NCBI GenBank assembly: GCA_025618425.1
Contig: CM046837.1
Coordinates: forward strand, 20,301,303-20,365,302
DNA from: Heliocidaris tuberculata
Lineage: Eukaryota > Echinodermata > Echinoidea > Camarodonta > Echinometridae
Direction: 5' to 3'
DNA length: 64,000 nt
Below are positions 46,397 through 57,569 of the stretch, one piece after another; within the stretch, counting starts at the first letter, position 1; each line of letters opens with the position of its first letter. The position numbers were made by a program, and so were the translations under genes. The notes below the pieces were generated by a model. That model was not told the DNA's origin and did no database searches. It worked only from the letters and a program-made list of their open reading frames with translations.

Positions 46397-46918
46397 TTAC
46401 CACTTCCCAAAATTTGAAGTCAAAATACTAAGTATAAGTACCTGAAAACTGTATTTATATTTACCCTTTTCAAAACGCATCATCAGGATTTTGGTTTTCG
46501 AAAATTTACATTGCTCGCTCGATCGATCTTTGCACACCTCTCTTTTGTTGCTAAGGCGGCGTGGCCTCGTACGCCGGATGACGTAATCCTCAGCCTGAAT
46601 ATATGAATTATATGAAATAATAAAAGTGGAATGAATTTCAACAGAGCTATGATAAATAGGTATTCGCTTTATGATCATCCTTATTTTCTTCACGCTAAAT
46701 AGCCAGTTTTCATTATTCTCACCCGTTAACATTAAATCGCTCTTGTCACAGTCACTGTTTTCGTGGATTTTGTTCTCTTTTTGAAAGCCAACTGTTTTCT
46801 TCTCTTCACATCTCCTAACTCTTTTCAGGCTGAACAGAGAGTGAAACACAAGTTGGAACAGCGCTATGATATAAACAGATTTTTTGTTGACGCAATATCT
46901 GCACTCTATTATAGTCAA
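46397..46918 (-). CDS. Hypothetical 173-codon frame inside the TIR element
   Basis: Uninterrupted ATG-to-stop frame of mixed composition (CRYCVNKKS, VRRCEEKK, EDYVIRRTRPRRLS, KREVCKDRSS), unlike the low-complexity frames elsewhere. I recognise no domain, no splice structure and no neighbours in operon-like order. It could be a degraded part of the element's own gene or a chance frame in AT-rich DNA. Confidence 0.22.
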   Translation of the reverse strand: MTIIECRYCVNKKSVYIIALFQLVFHSLFSLKRVRRCEEKKTVGFQKENKIHENSDCDKSDLMLTGENNENWLFSVKKIRMIIKRIPIYHSSVEIHSTFIISYNSYIQAEDYVIRRTRPRRLSNKREVCKDRSSEQCKFSKTKILMMRFEKGKYKYSFQVLILSILTSNFGKW

Positions 46919-47889
46919 TTTCAGCTTTCTTAAGAGTTCCCTAGTTACCTAGTACATGTCCAGACGATTCTTTTATTTTGATCTTTTTTTCAAATTACTA
47001 CGCTTTCTATGACATGGAATGGTGAAATTAGTAGCCCTATAAACAGCACGATAATCAATTACATTTTTTTTTCTTTTATTTCATTTTTTGCTTTACACGT
47101 ATTTTCATCAGGTACAGAAGATTATCTCCTCGTTATAAAATCAATTTGCTTTAATATTGAAGAGAAAAACAAAGCTTGTTTTCTTTTCATGACACTAGTG
47201 TATATATAATTGCAAATGACAAAGTCCAACAAAATGTTCAGAGATTGGACTTTCGGATTCTTCAGTTCAAATTTCCAAACCATTTACATTTTTTAGGATA
47301 GCGGAGCGACTTCTGTCTCACAAAAAGCATGCCTATATATCTATTTCTTAACCCTTTCAGGACAGGAATTATTTGAGGACTAAATTGATCACATTTTGTT
47401 CTTCAAATTGGCAACAGTACTATTTTTCTTTTAATGCTACATGGTTCAAATAAGGTGTAATGTCTTTGAAAACAATATACATGGTTAGAAATTTGTTGAA
47501 TAGTTGAAAGAAATTGCCAATTTTGATGAAAAACAATGATTTTAAACCTCTTAATGTGTTGCCAATTTAAGGATCTCAAAGCTTATTCTTGTTTCTAAAA
47601 TTCCTGGCATCAAACGCAATATGGTCATGCAATAAAAATGGACTAGTGTGTGCAGAAAATTTTGTTCTTTCTACTCGTGCATCTGGTATATTTTTTAGAG
47701 CTCTGGATCAAAAGTTATTGAGCCAAACCACAAATTGTGGTCATTTGTCTTGAAAGGGTTAAACAAAGAGTAACTCTTGGAGGGGATGGATGTCAGAGTA
47801 GGAAGGGCACCATTAACTTTCGAAAGTGGGTTTTCTTCACCAAGAATTGGCATTTAATCGGTGAAATAAAACACCTGTCTGCCTAAATT

Positions 47890-47913
47890 AGATAATGAAA
47901 TAGTCGACCTAAA

Positions 47914-47945
<32 letters not shown>

Positions 47946-49095
47946 TTTCTCTCTCTCTCTCGGGGGGGGGGGGGGTATTAATCATTTGCTTTATATGCCA
48001 AACAATATAGTTTCTAACTCCTGAGATTTCCTTTAAAATGAAAAGGGTATTTTAAAAGCTTAGTGCGTGTTCTAAATATTTGATTTAATTTTCTTTAATC
48101 CGAAAAGTACATTATTGCTCAAAGTGACTTATGTCTTATAGAGGGGCATTTTCTTATTTTTCAGAGTGCGCCTTTTTTTTAGCATCATGAAGGTTGCTCA
48201 AACTAAATAACGGGGAATTATGTTACTTTTTAAGTGCAATAAACGTCCCCCCCCCCCCCCACACACACACACACACACGATCTCTCTCTCTCTCTTTCTC
48301 TCTCTCTTCCCCCCCTTTTTTTAGGGGGTGTATTGGTCGATTGCTTCACTTGCGAAACAATGCAACATGCAATTTTGAATGGGTAAGGTGGAATTATGGT
48401 TGAATAGAACATACCCTGACCACGCTGACGGGCCCAGTTTTAAAACAATGCCCCCTATGCCTCTCAGCGTTATTGATTCTTGGTTTAAAATGAACAAAAG
48501 GAGCTCTTTTCACCCCCACCCTCCCGCTTAAATGCATGTCTTGTATTGTTCTTCTCCAAGGGCAGGACAATTGATACGGATTCTTATAATGCTGGTTAAG
48601 TTTATGAAAAGAGTTTAAAGGATCTGAATTCTTTACATGGGTATTACGTATGCACTGGCTGTGATAACTCCTTGTCCTTGCCACCTGCTCGCGCATTATC
48701 GTACAATGATTTATTGCGAAACCAGAATCAGCGTTATGAAACAGCTATGAAACACAGTCTGAAATCGATGTATCATGATCCCTGAATTCTCTTTTCTCTA
48801 TGCAAATTTTAGTTCTGCTTCCTTTTTGTGATTTTTGTAATTGTGTTTCTGTGAAGAAGAAAAAAAGCTCCAGGTACATCTGCGTTTTGAACTAAATGGG
48901 TATCACATGCTGGTTTGTGGGACGCGACTAGCCTTTCTTTATTTTTGTTTGATCTTCAAAATTTCCAGGGGAAGCATCATATCATCAAAGTCACACCTTC
49001 CTCTCTGCTCCCAAACTTGGATTTGCTCACTTTAGTTTCTTTTGCGTTCATTTTGACTTGTATAACGTAAAACCTTTAAATAATGATCATTACAC

Positions 49096-49131
<36 letters not shown>

Positions 49132-50215
49132 GGTTACCTGGCCCAACGAGAAATAGCAGTCGCTTTTGTTATTATTCTATTACGGGAAAGTACATGATTT
49201 TCCGTTCGCGATAATGTCGGAATGTCGGCCTATATCAGCCTGTTTTTAATTTTTTTTTTCAACGTTCATAAAATTATTTCATATGATATTAAACAATTCA
49301 TCGCCATCAGCATGATGAAGTCTATTTCCAAAACCCAATTATTTTTAATTCAGAAGGACTATCAGTCACTTTCGCTTCGCGGCTATAGTTTTAAGAAGCC
49401 ATGATGGTATAATGGAGATGTGACAGAATTTTATGGGAAACGGAATGAGCGTCTGACCTTTTTTTTTTTTTTTTTTTGTTAACGTAATATTCTGATTAAA
49501 GTCGAAAACTCCTGAGATTTCCTTTAAAATTGTTTTCCTTTCTTCTTCTTTTAGCTTGATCAATACATGTCTAAAATATCATACATTTAAAGTTTAAAGA
49601 GGTGCAGGTTTCTATTATTTTTTTTCCAGAGGGTGCATTTTAATTGAGCATTGTGAAGGATGCGAAAACAAAGTAAGACGGGAGAGGGTCTTGAAGTCTA
49701 CGTAATACTTGTTAAGTGTAGTTTTAACATGTTAACAATATAAATTTGGTAATTTCGATATTTCGATTTCTAGTCACAGGTGAAATAGAATAATGCTCCG
49801 TAAATGCAACTACATGCACATGTAATAATATTGCTCCGTTCCCCCCCCCCCCCCCCCCTCTCTCTCTCTCTCTATCTATTTATCTCTCCCTTTCTGGGGT
49901 GGGGGTATTAACTGTTTGCCTCACTTGCCAAATAATACGTAATCCTCATTTGTAATCATGCGGTTGTTGAATGAGTGAAGGTGAGAAGATCCTGCCCTGG
50001 CGAGCCCGCTATGAGGATATTATCCCCAAGCGTCTCGGCACTATTTCGCTATCGATTCTTGCATTGAAATTGAACAAGAAGGAGCCCTTTTTTCGCCCCA
50101 CCCTCCCGCTGAAATGCGTGTCTCGTTCTATTAATTCTCTAGAGTCAAGACAAGATTTATTCCGATTTTATTCATGCTGGTTAAGTATACGAAAAGAGTG
50201 TAAAATGGTTTCTTA
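47890..50215. repeat. Diverged internal duplications of the TIR element
   Basis: The block at 48160-48640 (GAGTGCGCC, C-run, CT-run, GGGGGTGTATT, TTGCTTCACTTGC, GAGCTCTTTTCACCCCCACC, CCCGCTTAAATGC, AATGCTGGTTAAGT) recurs with many changes at 49625-50215. CTCCTGAGATTTCCTTTAAAAT with the CT-run/G-run also appears at 47919-48045 and 49508-49530. Three diverged copies of one unit are likely. A 32-base poly(A) run lies at 49096-49128. Confidence 0.6.
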
Positions 50216-50912
50216 TATAGAATGGACAACGATTGCGTTTGCGGTGTCCCAAATCCACCTTCAGGTCCGCGGCTAACAGTCAACAAAAAGCCCGCGCAAT
50301 GGTCAGCCCTGGGTCAGCCATTGACCAATGGAGCGAGCCTGTCACGTGACAGTGTACCGCTTGAGTAATTTCTTTTTGTTTGCACACGGCACGCTACTCT
50401 GCCTCATGCTCGAGAGGGCAAGTTCAAGGGGGAACGTTGCTAAGGAAGTTTCGAAGCGGGTCACGCTGAATTTCGCACCCTCAGCTTTTGCTTCGCACCC
50501 AAACTTTGAATGCGATTTTCTCCGTTATTTAGATTTCTGTTCTGATACTTTCTGTGTTTTTAATCGCTTTTTACGATGACTTCTACTTGAGCAAAATAGA
50601 GTTGTTATACATCATTTTAAAGCTTATGAACCAGAGATTCTAGAGGATGTAAAATTAGACTTTTTGATTTTTGCGACTTCCGCCTGAAACCGTCGTGCAG
50701 GGTCACATTTGTGCGTGCAAATGAAATTCTAGTACCACCACTTCTCATTGTTTTAATTCAGTCATGTGTGAATTATGAATAATAAATTATGCATCACATG
50801 AAAGGAGAGAAACCGAGCTTTTTATACATGTATACCTCATCAAGAAAATTAATCATTATGATAGAAAATTTATGCCATGAAATCCGGTTTCCCTTTTTCT
50901 GGGACGCACTGT

Positions 50913-51176
50913 ATAACTTATTATACGCGACAGTCCATATGTTTCAGGTTGCAATTCGCGATGCTGGAATTCTGCGTTGAGGTTGAGTGGTATCTGTTGA
51001 TTCTTGAAATCAAAGTGATTGATTAAATCCGGTTATAATTATAAACTATAACATGCAAATACATTTCAAGCATATGCAATCCTGCAGTTATGTTTTTAGA
51101 GTCCAAGTTTAACTCTATAAAATATAAACTCTTTACAAAACGCGAAAGTCTTTCTCGGTTGTTCGCTTTTAGTTAT
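50913..51176. other. Spacer 3' of the Ty3/gypsy fragment; no LTR recognised
   Basis: If an LTR or 3' untranslated part of the gypsy element exists it would lie here on the minus strand, but no repeat partner is present in the window to define it. Confidence 0.35.
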
Positions 51177-52557
51177 TTACAAGATCAAGCGATCTGGCAG
51201 TTTAACAACTCGTCCGCTTCTGGTTGTTCTGGTTGATGACGTAGTTGCGCTTTCATCTGATGCTGGTTGCTTTGTAGCTTCTGCGCTGTCATCTAGCTCG
51301 AAGTCATCCTGCGTTGGTAGTGGAATAGACTCGGCTTGTTGTTGACGTGGGACTGGCCTGAGGTGACGTCTGTTTCTGCGACGTATCTCGCCTGTTTCTG
51401 TCTCGACCTGGTATGATCTGTTTCGATTCTGGACAGACCTGATGATACCACGTTTCGACCAGGTGTTGGTTTTCATGTCTTGGAGTATGACATGATCTCC
51501 AGGCTTCAGCTTTGACAAGTCTCGAGCATGTTTGTCAAATCGCTCTTTTTGCTTCACCTTATGCTCCTCCTTTCTTCCCCTCACCGATCGAGTATCGATC
51601 CGTTGGTTGTCGAGTAAACTGTCAAGCATGGGGAGGTTCGATCTAAGTCGACGATTGTACAGGAGTTCTGCGGGAGATTTTCCGCATGCTAGTGGTGAAC
51701 TTCGATAGACTTGTAGAGCCCTGTGGATATCTTGTCCACTGTGCTGTGACTTCTTTATGAGATTTTTGACAATCTTCACAGCATTCTCTGCGAGGCCATT
51801 GGATTGTGGATAATGTGGACTCGACGTCGTGTGGTGAAAATCCCATTCCATGACGAGCAAATACTGCTTTCATGTGGTTAATCACGGCCTTGCTACTAGT
51901 TGAAGTCATAGTACATACTTCAATGAACTGGGAATAGTAGTCGACGATGACCATGTACTCTCTATTGTTCAGTGTGAACAAATCAACAGCAACTTTTTCC
52001 CACGGGCGGTTCGGCACGGCATGAGGATGTAGACTTTCAGCCTGCTGTTTTGGTTTGTACATCAGGCATGAAGTACAACTTTGGACCATTTCAGCTATGT
52101 CTGTGTTGATTCTGGGCCAATAGATGACTTCTCTAGCACGTTTCTTACACTTCTCGATGCCTAAGTGTCCTTCATGGATTTTGTTTAGCATGAACCGTCT
52201 CATAGTAGTGGGAACAACTATTTTGCTGCCTTTGAAGATGATGCCATCTGCTTCAGAGAGTTCACCTCTGATGTTCCAGTATTCTCTGACTCTAACTGGA
52301 CATTGCTGCTTCTTTTCTGGCCACCTATCTCTGATGATGCCTAGCAACTCTTGCAGTTGATCATCTTTCTTTGTCTCTTCGACAATCTACTTTCGTTTGT
52401 TTGATGTAACTGGCATGCTCTTGACAATAGCATCTACATTGACTCTGATATCTTCTTCTGTTTCAGCATTCAACTCGGCATTTGGATCTACTGCTCTGCA
52501 CAATGTATCAGCAGTATACATGTACTTTCCAGGCGTGTACGAGACTTTGAGATCATA
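51177..52557 (-). pseudogene. pol: Ty3/gypsy pol fragment: RNase H end and integrase, broken
   Basis: Three minus-strand frames in order. At 52557-52387 the RNase H end reads YDLKVSYTPGK and ADTLCRA and ends at a stop. At 52347-51835 the integrase has a zinc-binding region (HEGHLG, then SCTSC), YWPRI and the first catalytic Asp in VAVDLFTL. From about 51855 a second frame carries EWDFHH, SPHYPQSNGLAENAVK (with the catalytic Glu), KPGDHVILQD and a basic C-terminus ending TTRSGRVVKLPDRLIL. The segment with the second catalytic Asp is deleted at the frame change near 51850. Protease, RT and LTRs are absent. It cannot encode an active integrase. Its 5' side is cut by the element at 52558. Confidence 0.9.
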
Positions 52558-53725
52558 TGTGACCCGGCACCACAAAACCACCAAAAAGTCGCAAAAAATA
52601 TTTTTTTCTGATTTTATCATATTTGGATAGAACAAAGTCTCAGCTTTAAAATGATATATGACTCATTATAATTGAAATTTTCTAACCCTTTTAATTCAGC
52701 GAATGAAAGGAGCTTGTAAGATAGGTTTGCTGGTATTAAATAGGGAGGAAATGAGCTCTAAAGTTGAGGCCTATTCAAGCGCGCGGAGTAAGAAAACAAG
52801 AGAGAAAATCAATGGAGAGTGAATCAAAAGGCCATAGCACCCACTATGAATGAATTGTCGGATTAGGTTGATATTTGGTAGAAGTGTCAAACACAGTTTA
52901 TTCATTCCATTGCCAAGACTTCAAATTGTGAACTTCAGTTGTTCGAAAGTTATTATGATGCAAATGAGAGTGTTCTAATGGGAGATTAAGAGCACCTCGG
53001 TAGCCTGACACCTGCACTAGCATGACTAGACAATGCCTATTCACTCCTTTCGGTTGTCTTTCTTTGTTCCCTTTTACATAATACTGGTTTGCTACCTGTG
53101 TAGTCCTTCTGTTATCATACACTGAACTTGTAATTTAGCCTATAATTGACTTGAATAGGACCTACTCTTTTTCTTGTTCACATTGATTAACCTATGCAGT
53201 TTGTTTTACATAGAACTTACATACTCTTTCCTTGCTCACATGAATAAACTTGATCGTTCGTCCTTTTTCAGACTCTGTTTCGTCATCGAAATGGAACTTA
53301 AAACTGCTCTGTAATTTGCTTTCGCGACTATTGGTGAACTGTTATATCAGTATGATGAGATTGCTGAGAGTTTATTCTTTCTATCAGTATAAACATTATT
53401 AGGGAAATGTAATTTTTAAGGCCCGTGAGATTGCAGTGATTTTACGTGGGTGAGCGGTACCCATTAAAAAAAGATCATACGGGAAGGCGAAGAATTAGGA
53501 AGAAACCGAAGCTGTGCGAAAAAAACTGGTCTAGAAAAACTGTTTAAAATTCGTCTTATGCTGTGTTTTAAGCTTCCGGATTTTGATATAAGGTACAGAA
53601 AAGAACGATCTTTCAGAAAAACCAAAAATCCCAAAATAAAATTTTCCAACCCAAATTTCCATTTCAGCTGTTTACATAAAATCACGGGTTGCGACTTTTT
53701 GGTGGTTTTGTGGTGCCGGGTCACA
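52558..53725. mobile_element. 1168-bp TIR element, TGTGACC family, TA duplication
   Basis: TGTGACCCGGCACCAC, AAAACCACCAAAAAGTCGC at the left is inverted exactly at 53690-53725. TA flanks both ends (52556-52557 and 53726-53727). The termini resemble those of the 4.44-kb element at 46267. The interior has no transposase. Its left flank is gypsy RNase H and its right flank is the non-LTR RT C-terminus. Confidence 0.85.
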
Positions 53726-53727
53726 TA

Positions 53728-55560
53728 TTATTCTCAAAGCCTCTTTCTGCAAGAGTAAAATTTTATCTAACCTGGATCTTGCTGCGTTTCCGCATGCCAA
53801 AATGCCATAATTTAGATAAGGTAAGATGAGAGTTGAATATAACATCAGAAGTGCTGATAATGGAAGAACATGCTTAAGTTGATGAATAACACCAATATTT
53901 CTTGATATGGGTTTTGCAAGTGTTATCAATATGCGAATTCCATGATAATTTATTGTCTATAGTAATACCTAAAAATTTGGTTGTTTTAACTTCTTTAATA
54001 ACAGTGTTGTCAAATATAATTTGATCAGACAGATGTGATAAGGAATTACTAAACAACATATAATTTGTTTTTTGTAAATTTAAAGATAGTTTGTTAGCTT
54101 TTATCCAATCAGTCACCTTTTTAGGTTCGGCATTTAAAACAGTGACGAGTTCAATAGGATCGTGATGTGAGTAGAACAGATTGGAGTCGTCCGCAAAGAG
54201 TATAAAAGAAAGAATATCAGACGACCTTTTAATATCATTTACATAAATTATAAATAAAAGAGGGCCCAGAAGGCTTCCTTGAGGAACTCCGCAATTAACA
54301 GGTTTGGTAGAAGAGTCAGAATTGTTTACGCTAACAAATTGTACTGTATCTGTAAGATAACTCTTAAACCACTTCAATGCATTCCCTCTGATGCCATAGT
54401 AAGCAAGTTTATGTAGTAGTATCTCGTGATTAATGGTATCAAAAGCCTTAGAGAAATCAAGGAACATACCCACAGTGTGATTAGACTTATCAAAAGAACT
54501 AGAGATTTGATCTATGAGAGTTAAAAAAGCGTGGGTCGTGTTGTGTTTTTCTCTGAAACCAAACTGAGAGTCGGATATAATATTGTATTTTTTAAGGAAA
54601 GCAATAGTTCTTACGTAGACTACTTTTTCCAACATTTTTGAAAACGAGGTTAATGAAGATATGGGGCGATAATTGTTGACAGACAGGTTATCACCTTTTT
54701 TGAATAATGGGATCACTTTAGCAATTTTCATTTTAGCTGGAATTTGGCCAGACTTCAAAGATAAATTGAATATGTAAAGCAACGGATCAGCAATGGAATC
54801 GACAATGCTTTCCAAGAGGAAATTGGTTATACCGTCGTAACCAGGAGATTTGTTTGATTTCAATCCTAAGACAATATTAACTAACTCCTGCCTCAATAAT
54901 GGGGTAAAGAAAATAGAGTTGTCATTTGGCACTGTTAGAAATTCGTGAAAGGATTTATCACCTTGAATAATAGTCTGAGATAATTTGGAGCCTACTTCAG
55001 AAAAATAGGTGTTAAAGGTATCAGCTATTACGTGATTATCTTCAATAAAGGCGTCATCAACACGCAACTTAGAAATTGACTTGGATTTTTTACCCTTATT
55101 CAGAGCACCATTTATGATTTTCCAAGTGTTTTTAACGTCATTTTTAAATAGATCTAGTTGTTCCACAAAATATCCCCTTTTCGCCAAGCGAAGGGTTGTA
55201 GTAAGCACATTTTTGTAGGAAGTGTATTTCATTCGTGAAGAATCGCAAGGTTTAGAAATAAAGTCGATATATAAATTATTTTTGCGATTAATGGATCGTA
55301 GAATTGATTTTGTAACCCAAGGAAGTTTAGGTATACGCTTGTAATCATATTTCCGATGTTTTTTCAATGGTATGCAAACATTTATGCAATTATTTAACAT
55401 GTTTAAAAATATTTCAAAGGCTTGATCAACATTTTCTTTCACAGAGTAAACATCAGACCAATCAGTAGAGCTTAACTTGTCCTGTAAAGAGGTTATTTTC
55501 AGGAGTGAAAATACGACTAGCTCCTAAGTTCATACCATCATTTTTAGTAATTGAAAGTGC
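53728..55560 (-). pseudogene. Non-LTR retrotransposon RT (jockey/CR1-like), one frameshift
   Basis: A 522-codon frame (55442-53874) continues open upstream to about 55535 (LQDKLSSTDWSDVYS). Motifs occur in order: NYRPISSL, GFREKHNTTHA, MFLDFSKAFDT (near residue 330), GVPQGSLLGPLLF, FADDSNLFYS (near residue 415) and TKFLGITIDNKLSW. These are RT fingers and palm with intact catalytic Asp residues. After CK (near 53930) a one-base change shifts frame; the shifted frame (SRNIGVIHQL, LPYLNYGILACG, LQKEALRIICD) runs to 53728, where the TIR element cuts it. The endonuclease domain is missing; the 5' side stops before the 55570 tandem repeat. A recent but inactive, truncated copy. Confidence 0.9.
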
Positions 55561-55569
55561 TAACTGAAT

Positions 55570-56060
55570 GATTGATGCACAGAAAGGGATAAAGGGGTCT
55601 ATGGAGCCCCAAAAGTGGTAAAAAATATTCACCGAATTGACACTTGATAAGGCGGAATTTACAAATTATTCGACAAGGGGGCGCTTGATGTGGCCCCGCT
55701 AGCTCAGATTTTCTTTAAATCTCTTTAAATTTCACAGAAATGATCTTTGATAGATATCTCATCGAAATGGGGGTGCACATTGATGCACAGAAAGGGATAA
55801 AGGGGTCTATGGAGTCCCCAAACTGGTAAAAATATTCACCGAATTGAAGTTTTTTATTCTATTGAAATTCCAAATTATTCGACAAGGGGGCGCTCGAAGT
55901 GGCCCCGCCAGCTCAGATTTTCTTTAAATCTCTTTAAATTTCACAGAAATGATCTTTGATAGATATCGCATCGAAATGGGGGTGCACATTGATGCACAGA
56001 AAGGGATAAAGGGGTCTAGATTTCCCCATTAAACGGTAGAAATTTTTACTGAAATTAGGG
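55570..56060. repeat. Tandem repeat, about 210 bp, 2.3 copies
   Basis: Units start at ATTGATGCACAGAAAGGGAT at 55570, 55780 and 55989. Each holds AAAGGGGTCTATGGAG, TATTCACCGAATTG, CAAATTATTCGACAAGGGGG, CGC, GTGGCCCCGC and TCGAAATGGGGGTGCAC. The third is cut short. It abuts the 5' end of the RT fragment. Confidence 0.88.
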
Positions 56061-56575
56061 TCTGCGAATACTAGACTACCAATTTTCTAATCGGCTCCGA
56101 CACGCACTGGCACACAGGCCTGACACTGGCGTGTTTACATTGGGCCGAAAATGGGATATTTGGCGATCGCCATATCTCACTGTGCGCTGGGGCTGTGCGC
56201 TCACTTCAGGTTGGTCATGAACCAAAGCAACAATATGGCAACTAACAAGGCAAGCCATCACTCTTTTAATGTGTTATGCGCCGGATACCAGTTGGTTAAT
56301 CCTTGGGTAAACAGGCGGTTTTCCAGTGGTCATGACAACGGGTCCACGGAGGTCATGACCCTTAATTAACACAACAGATGGGGGATAAGAGCTTGAGTTA
56401 GTGTCCATGCAGATGAAGTTTGTATACTTTGCATGCACTAGCTAGCTTTGACTATATGGTAAACATGAGCTGTACATGTTGGGAGTTCTCCTAATCTAAA
56501 TCATCAACTTGATTCTCTGTCCTCATTTCATTACGGGGTATTGATGAATAAAGTTAATACATTTCTTACAACAAA
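56061..56575. other. Unplaced spacer
   Basis: Contains AAATGGGATATTTGGCGATCGCCATATCTCAC, with a short TGGCGATCGCCA palindrome (56160-56171). No gene recognised. Confidence 0.4.
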
Positions 56576-56579
56576 ATGT

Positions 56580-57035
56580 TAGTCTAGCTTGCGAGACACG
56601 CGAAAGTAAACAACGCATAATTCGTTGCCAAGATAGTTTAGACTACATCGCCAGTTGTAAAAAAAACATCGATCTTTCTTTACAACACATCGATCGATGA
56701 TTTTCTTCGTAGAAGAAACGTTGCCCTCTTGGAGCTAGTCTTCCTTGCGAGACACGCGAAAGTAAACAACGCATCATTCGTTGCCAAGATAGTTTAGACT
56801 ACATCGCCAGTTGCAAAAAGACATCAATCTTTCTTTACAACACATCGATCAATGATTTTCTTCGTAGAAGAAACTTTGCCCTCTTAGAGGTAGTCTTCCT
56901 TGCGAGACACGCGAAAGTAAAAAAAAAAGCATTATTCGTTGCTAAGATAGTTTAGACTACATCGCCAGTTGCAAAAAGACATCGATCTTTCTTTACAACA
57001 CATCGATGATTTTCTTCGTAGAGGAAATGTTACCC
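56580..57035. repeat. Three tandem units of about 155 bp with ATCGAT motifs
   Basis: Each unit has CTTGCGAGACACGCGAAAGT, TTCGTTGCCAAGATAGTTTA, GACTACATCGCCAGTTG, CATCGATCTTTCTTTACAAC and GATTTTCTTCGTAGA, starting near 56588, 56745 and 56905. Related ATCGAT-rich sequence without clear periodicity continues to about 57440. Confidence 0.85.
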
Positions 57036-57492
57036 TATCAAACAACCAATGGACTGTTTATTAGCTTACTTGTTGGTAACATCGACCTGCCCAATTCAAT
57101 CTTCAATAACGAAGGTTTCAACTATACCCCTAACCCAATCGACCATTTTTGTCAAAACGGCACACTACACAAATACACTGTCGATCTGTTGATCTCTCTA
57201 AGAATTTTTCGATAGATGTTCAGTAGGTATGGATGGATCATTTGTCCGCTGTTTTACGTCCTGTGATTGGTCAATACAAACATCGATGGAAAATATATGC
57301 ATGATTTGATCATCGAACCCTTCAATGTGCGATCTTTCTGCCATCGATCCTTTTTGGCACCAAACGCTAGGGAAAAGATCGATGTTTTTACCATCGAACT
57401 GTTTTTCGATCGATCTTTCTTCCATCGAACCTTAATGTCACCAAGGGCACGCCATACCTCCCATCACCCTTCTTTTTCTCCCAATCTATATC

Positions 57493-57567
57493 AAACACGA
57501 TAAAAACTACTTTCGAAAAATAAACTCAAGACAATTTCAATAGCTCTGTCTATCACCTTTGAAAATG
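57493..57567. mobile_element. Half copy of the AACACG-TIR MITE
   Basis: AAACACGATAAAAACTACTT, TCGAAAAATAAACTCAAG and CTCTGTCTATCACCTTTGAAAAT match one end of the 186-bp MITE. It stops at the start of the minisatellite and so marks the truncated end of the host element. Confidence 0.75.
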
Positions 57568-57569
57568 CG

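Larger units (their letters stand above)
46267..50707. mobile_element. 4.44-kb TIR element, TGTGACC family
   Basis: TIRs of about 40 bp: TGTGACCGCTCACGACG with AGGCGGAAGTCGCAA at the left, and TGTGACCCTGCACGACG with AGGCGGAAGTCGCAA from the right. Flanking TT at 46265-46266 and 50708-50709 suggests a 2-bp duplication. The interior has internal duplications (see 47890-50215) and one 173-codon minus frame (46397-46918) of unknown nature; no transposase motif was recognised. The related small element at 52558-53725 shares termini. Confidence 0.8.
45171..50912. mobile_element. Foldback Tc1/mariner-like element, split by a 4.44-kb insertion
   Basis: The left arm (45171-45640) pairs with a right arm that exists in two pieces, 45985-46266 and 50710-50912. 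Paired blocks include ATTTTCTATCATAA, GTTTCTCT, TATTCATAATTCA, ATTTCATTTGCACG, then CAAATTTGCAATTTG-like, AGTCAGTTTTTAGGGTAGTA and AAAGCTGAATGGCTTCTTAC. Removing 46267-50707 restores an uninterrupted arm. The right end TTCTGGGACGCACTGTA is a Tc1/mariner-type terminus; the left terminus is degraded. The loop carries a possible transposase relic. Confidence 0.75.
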
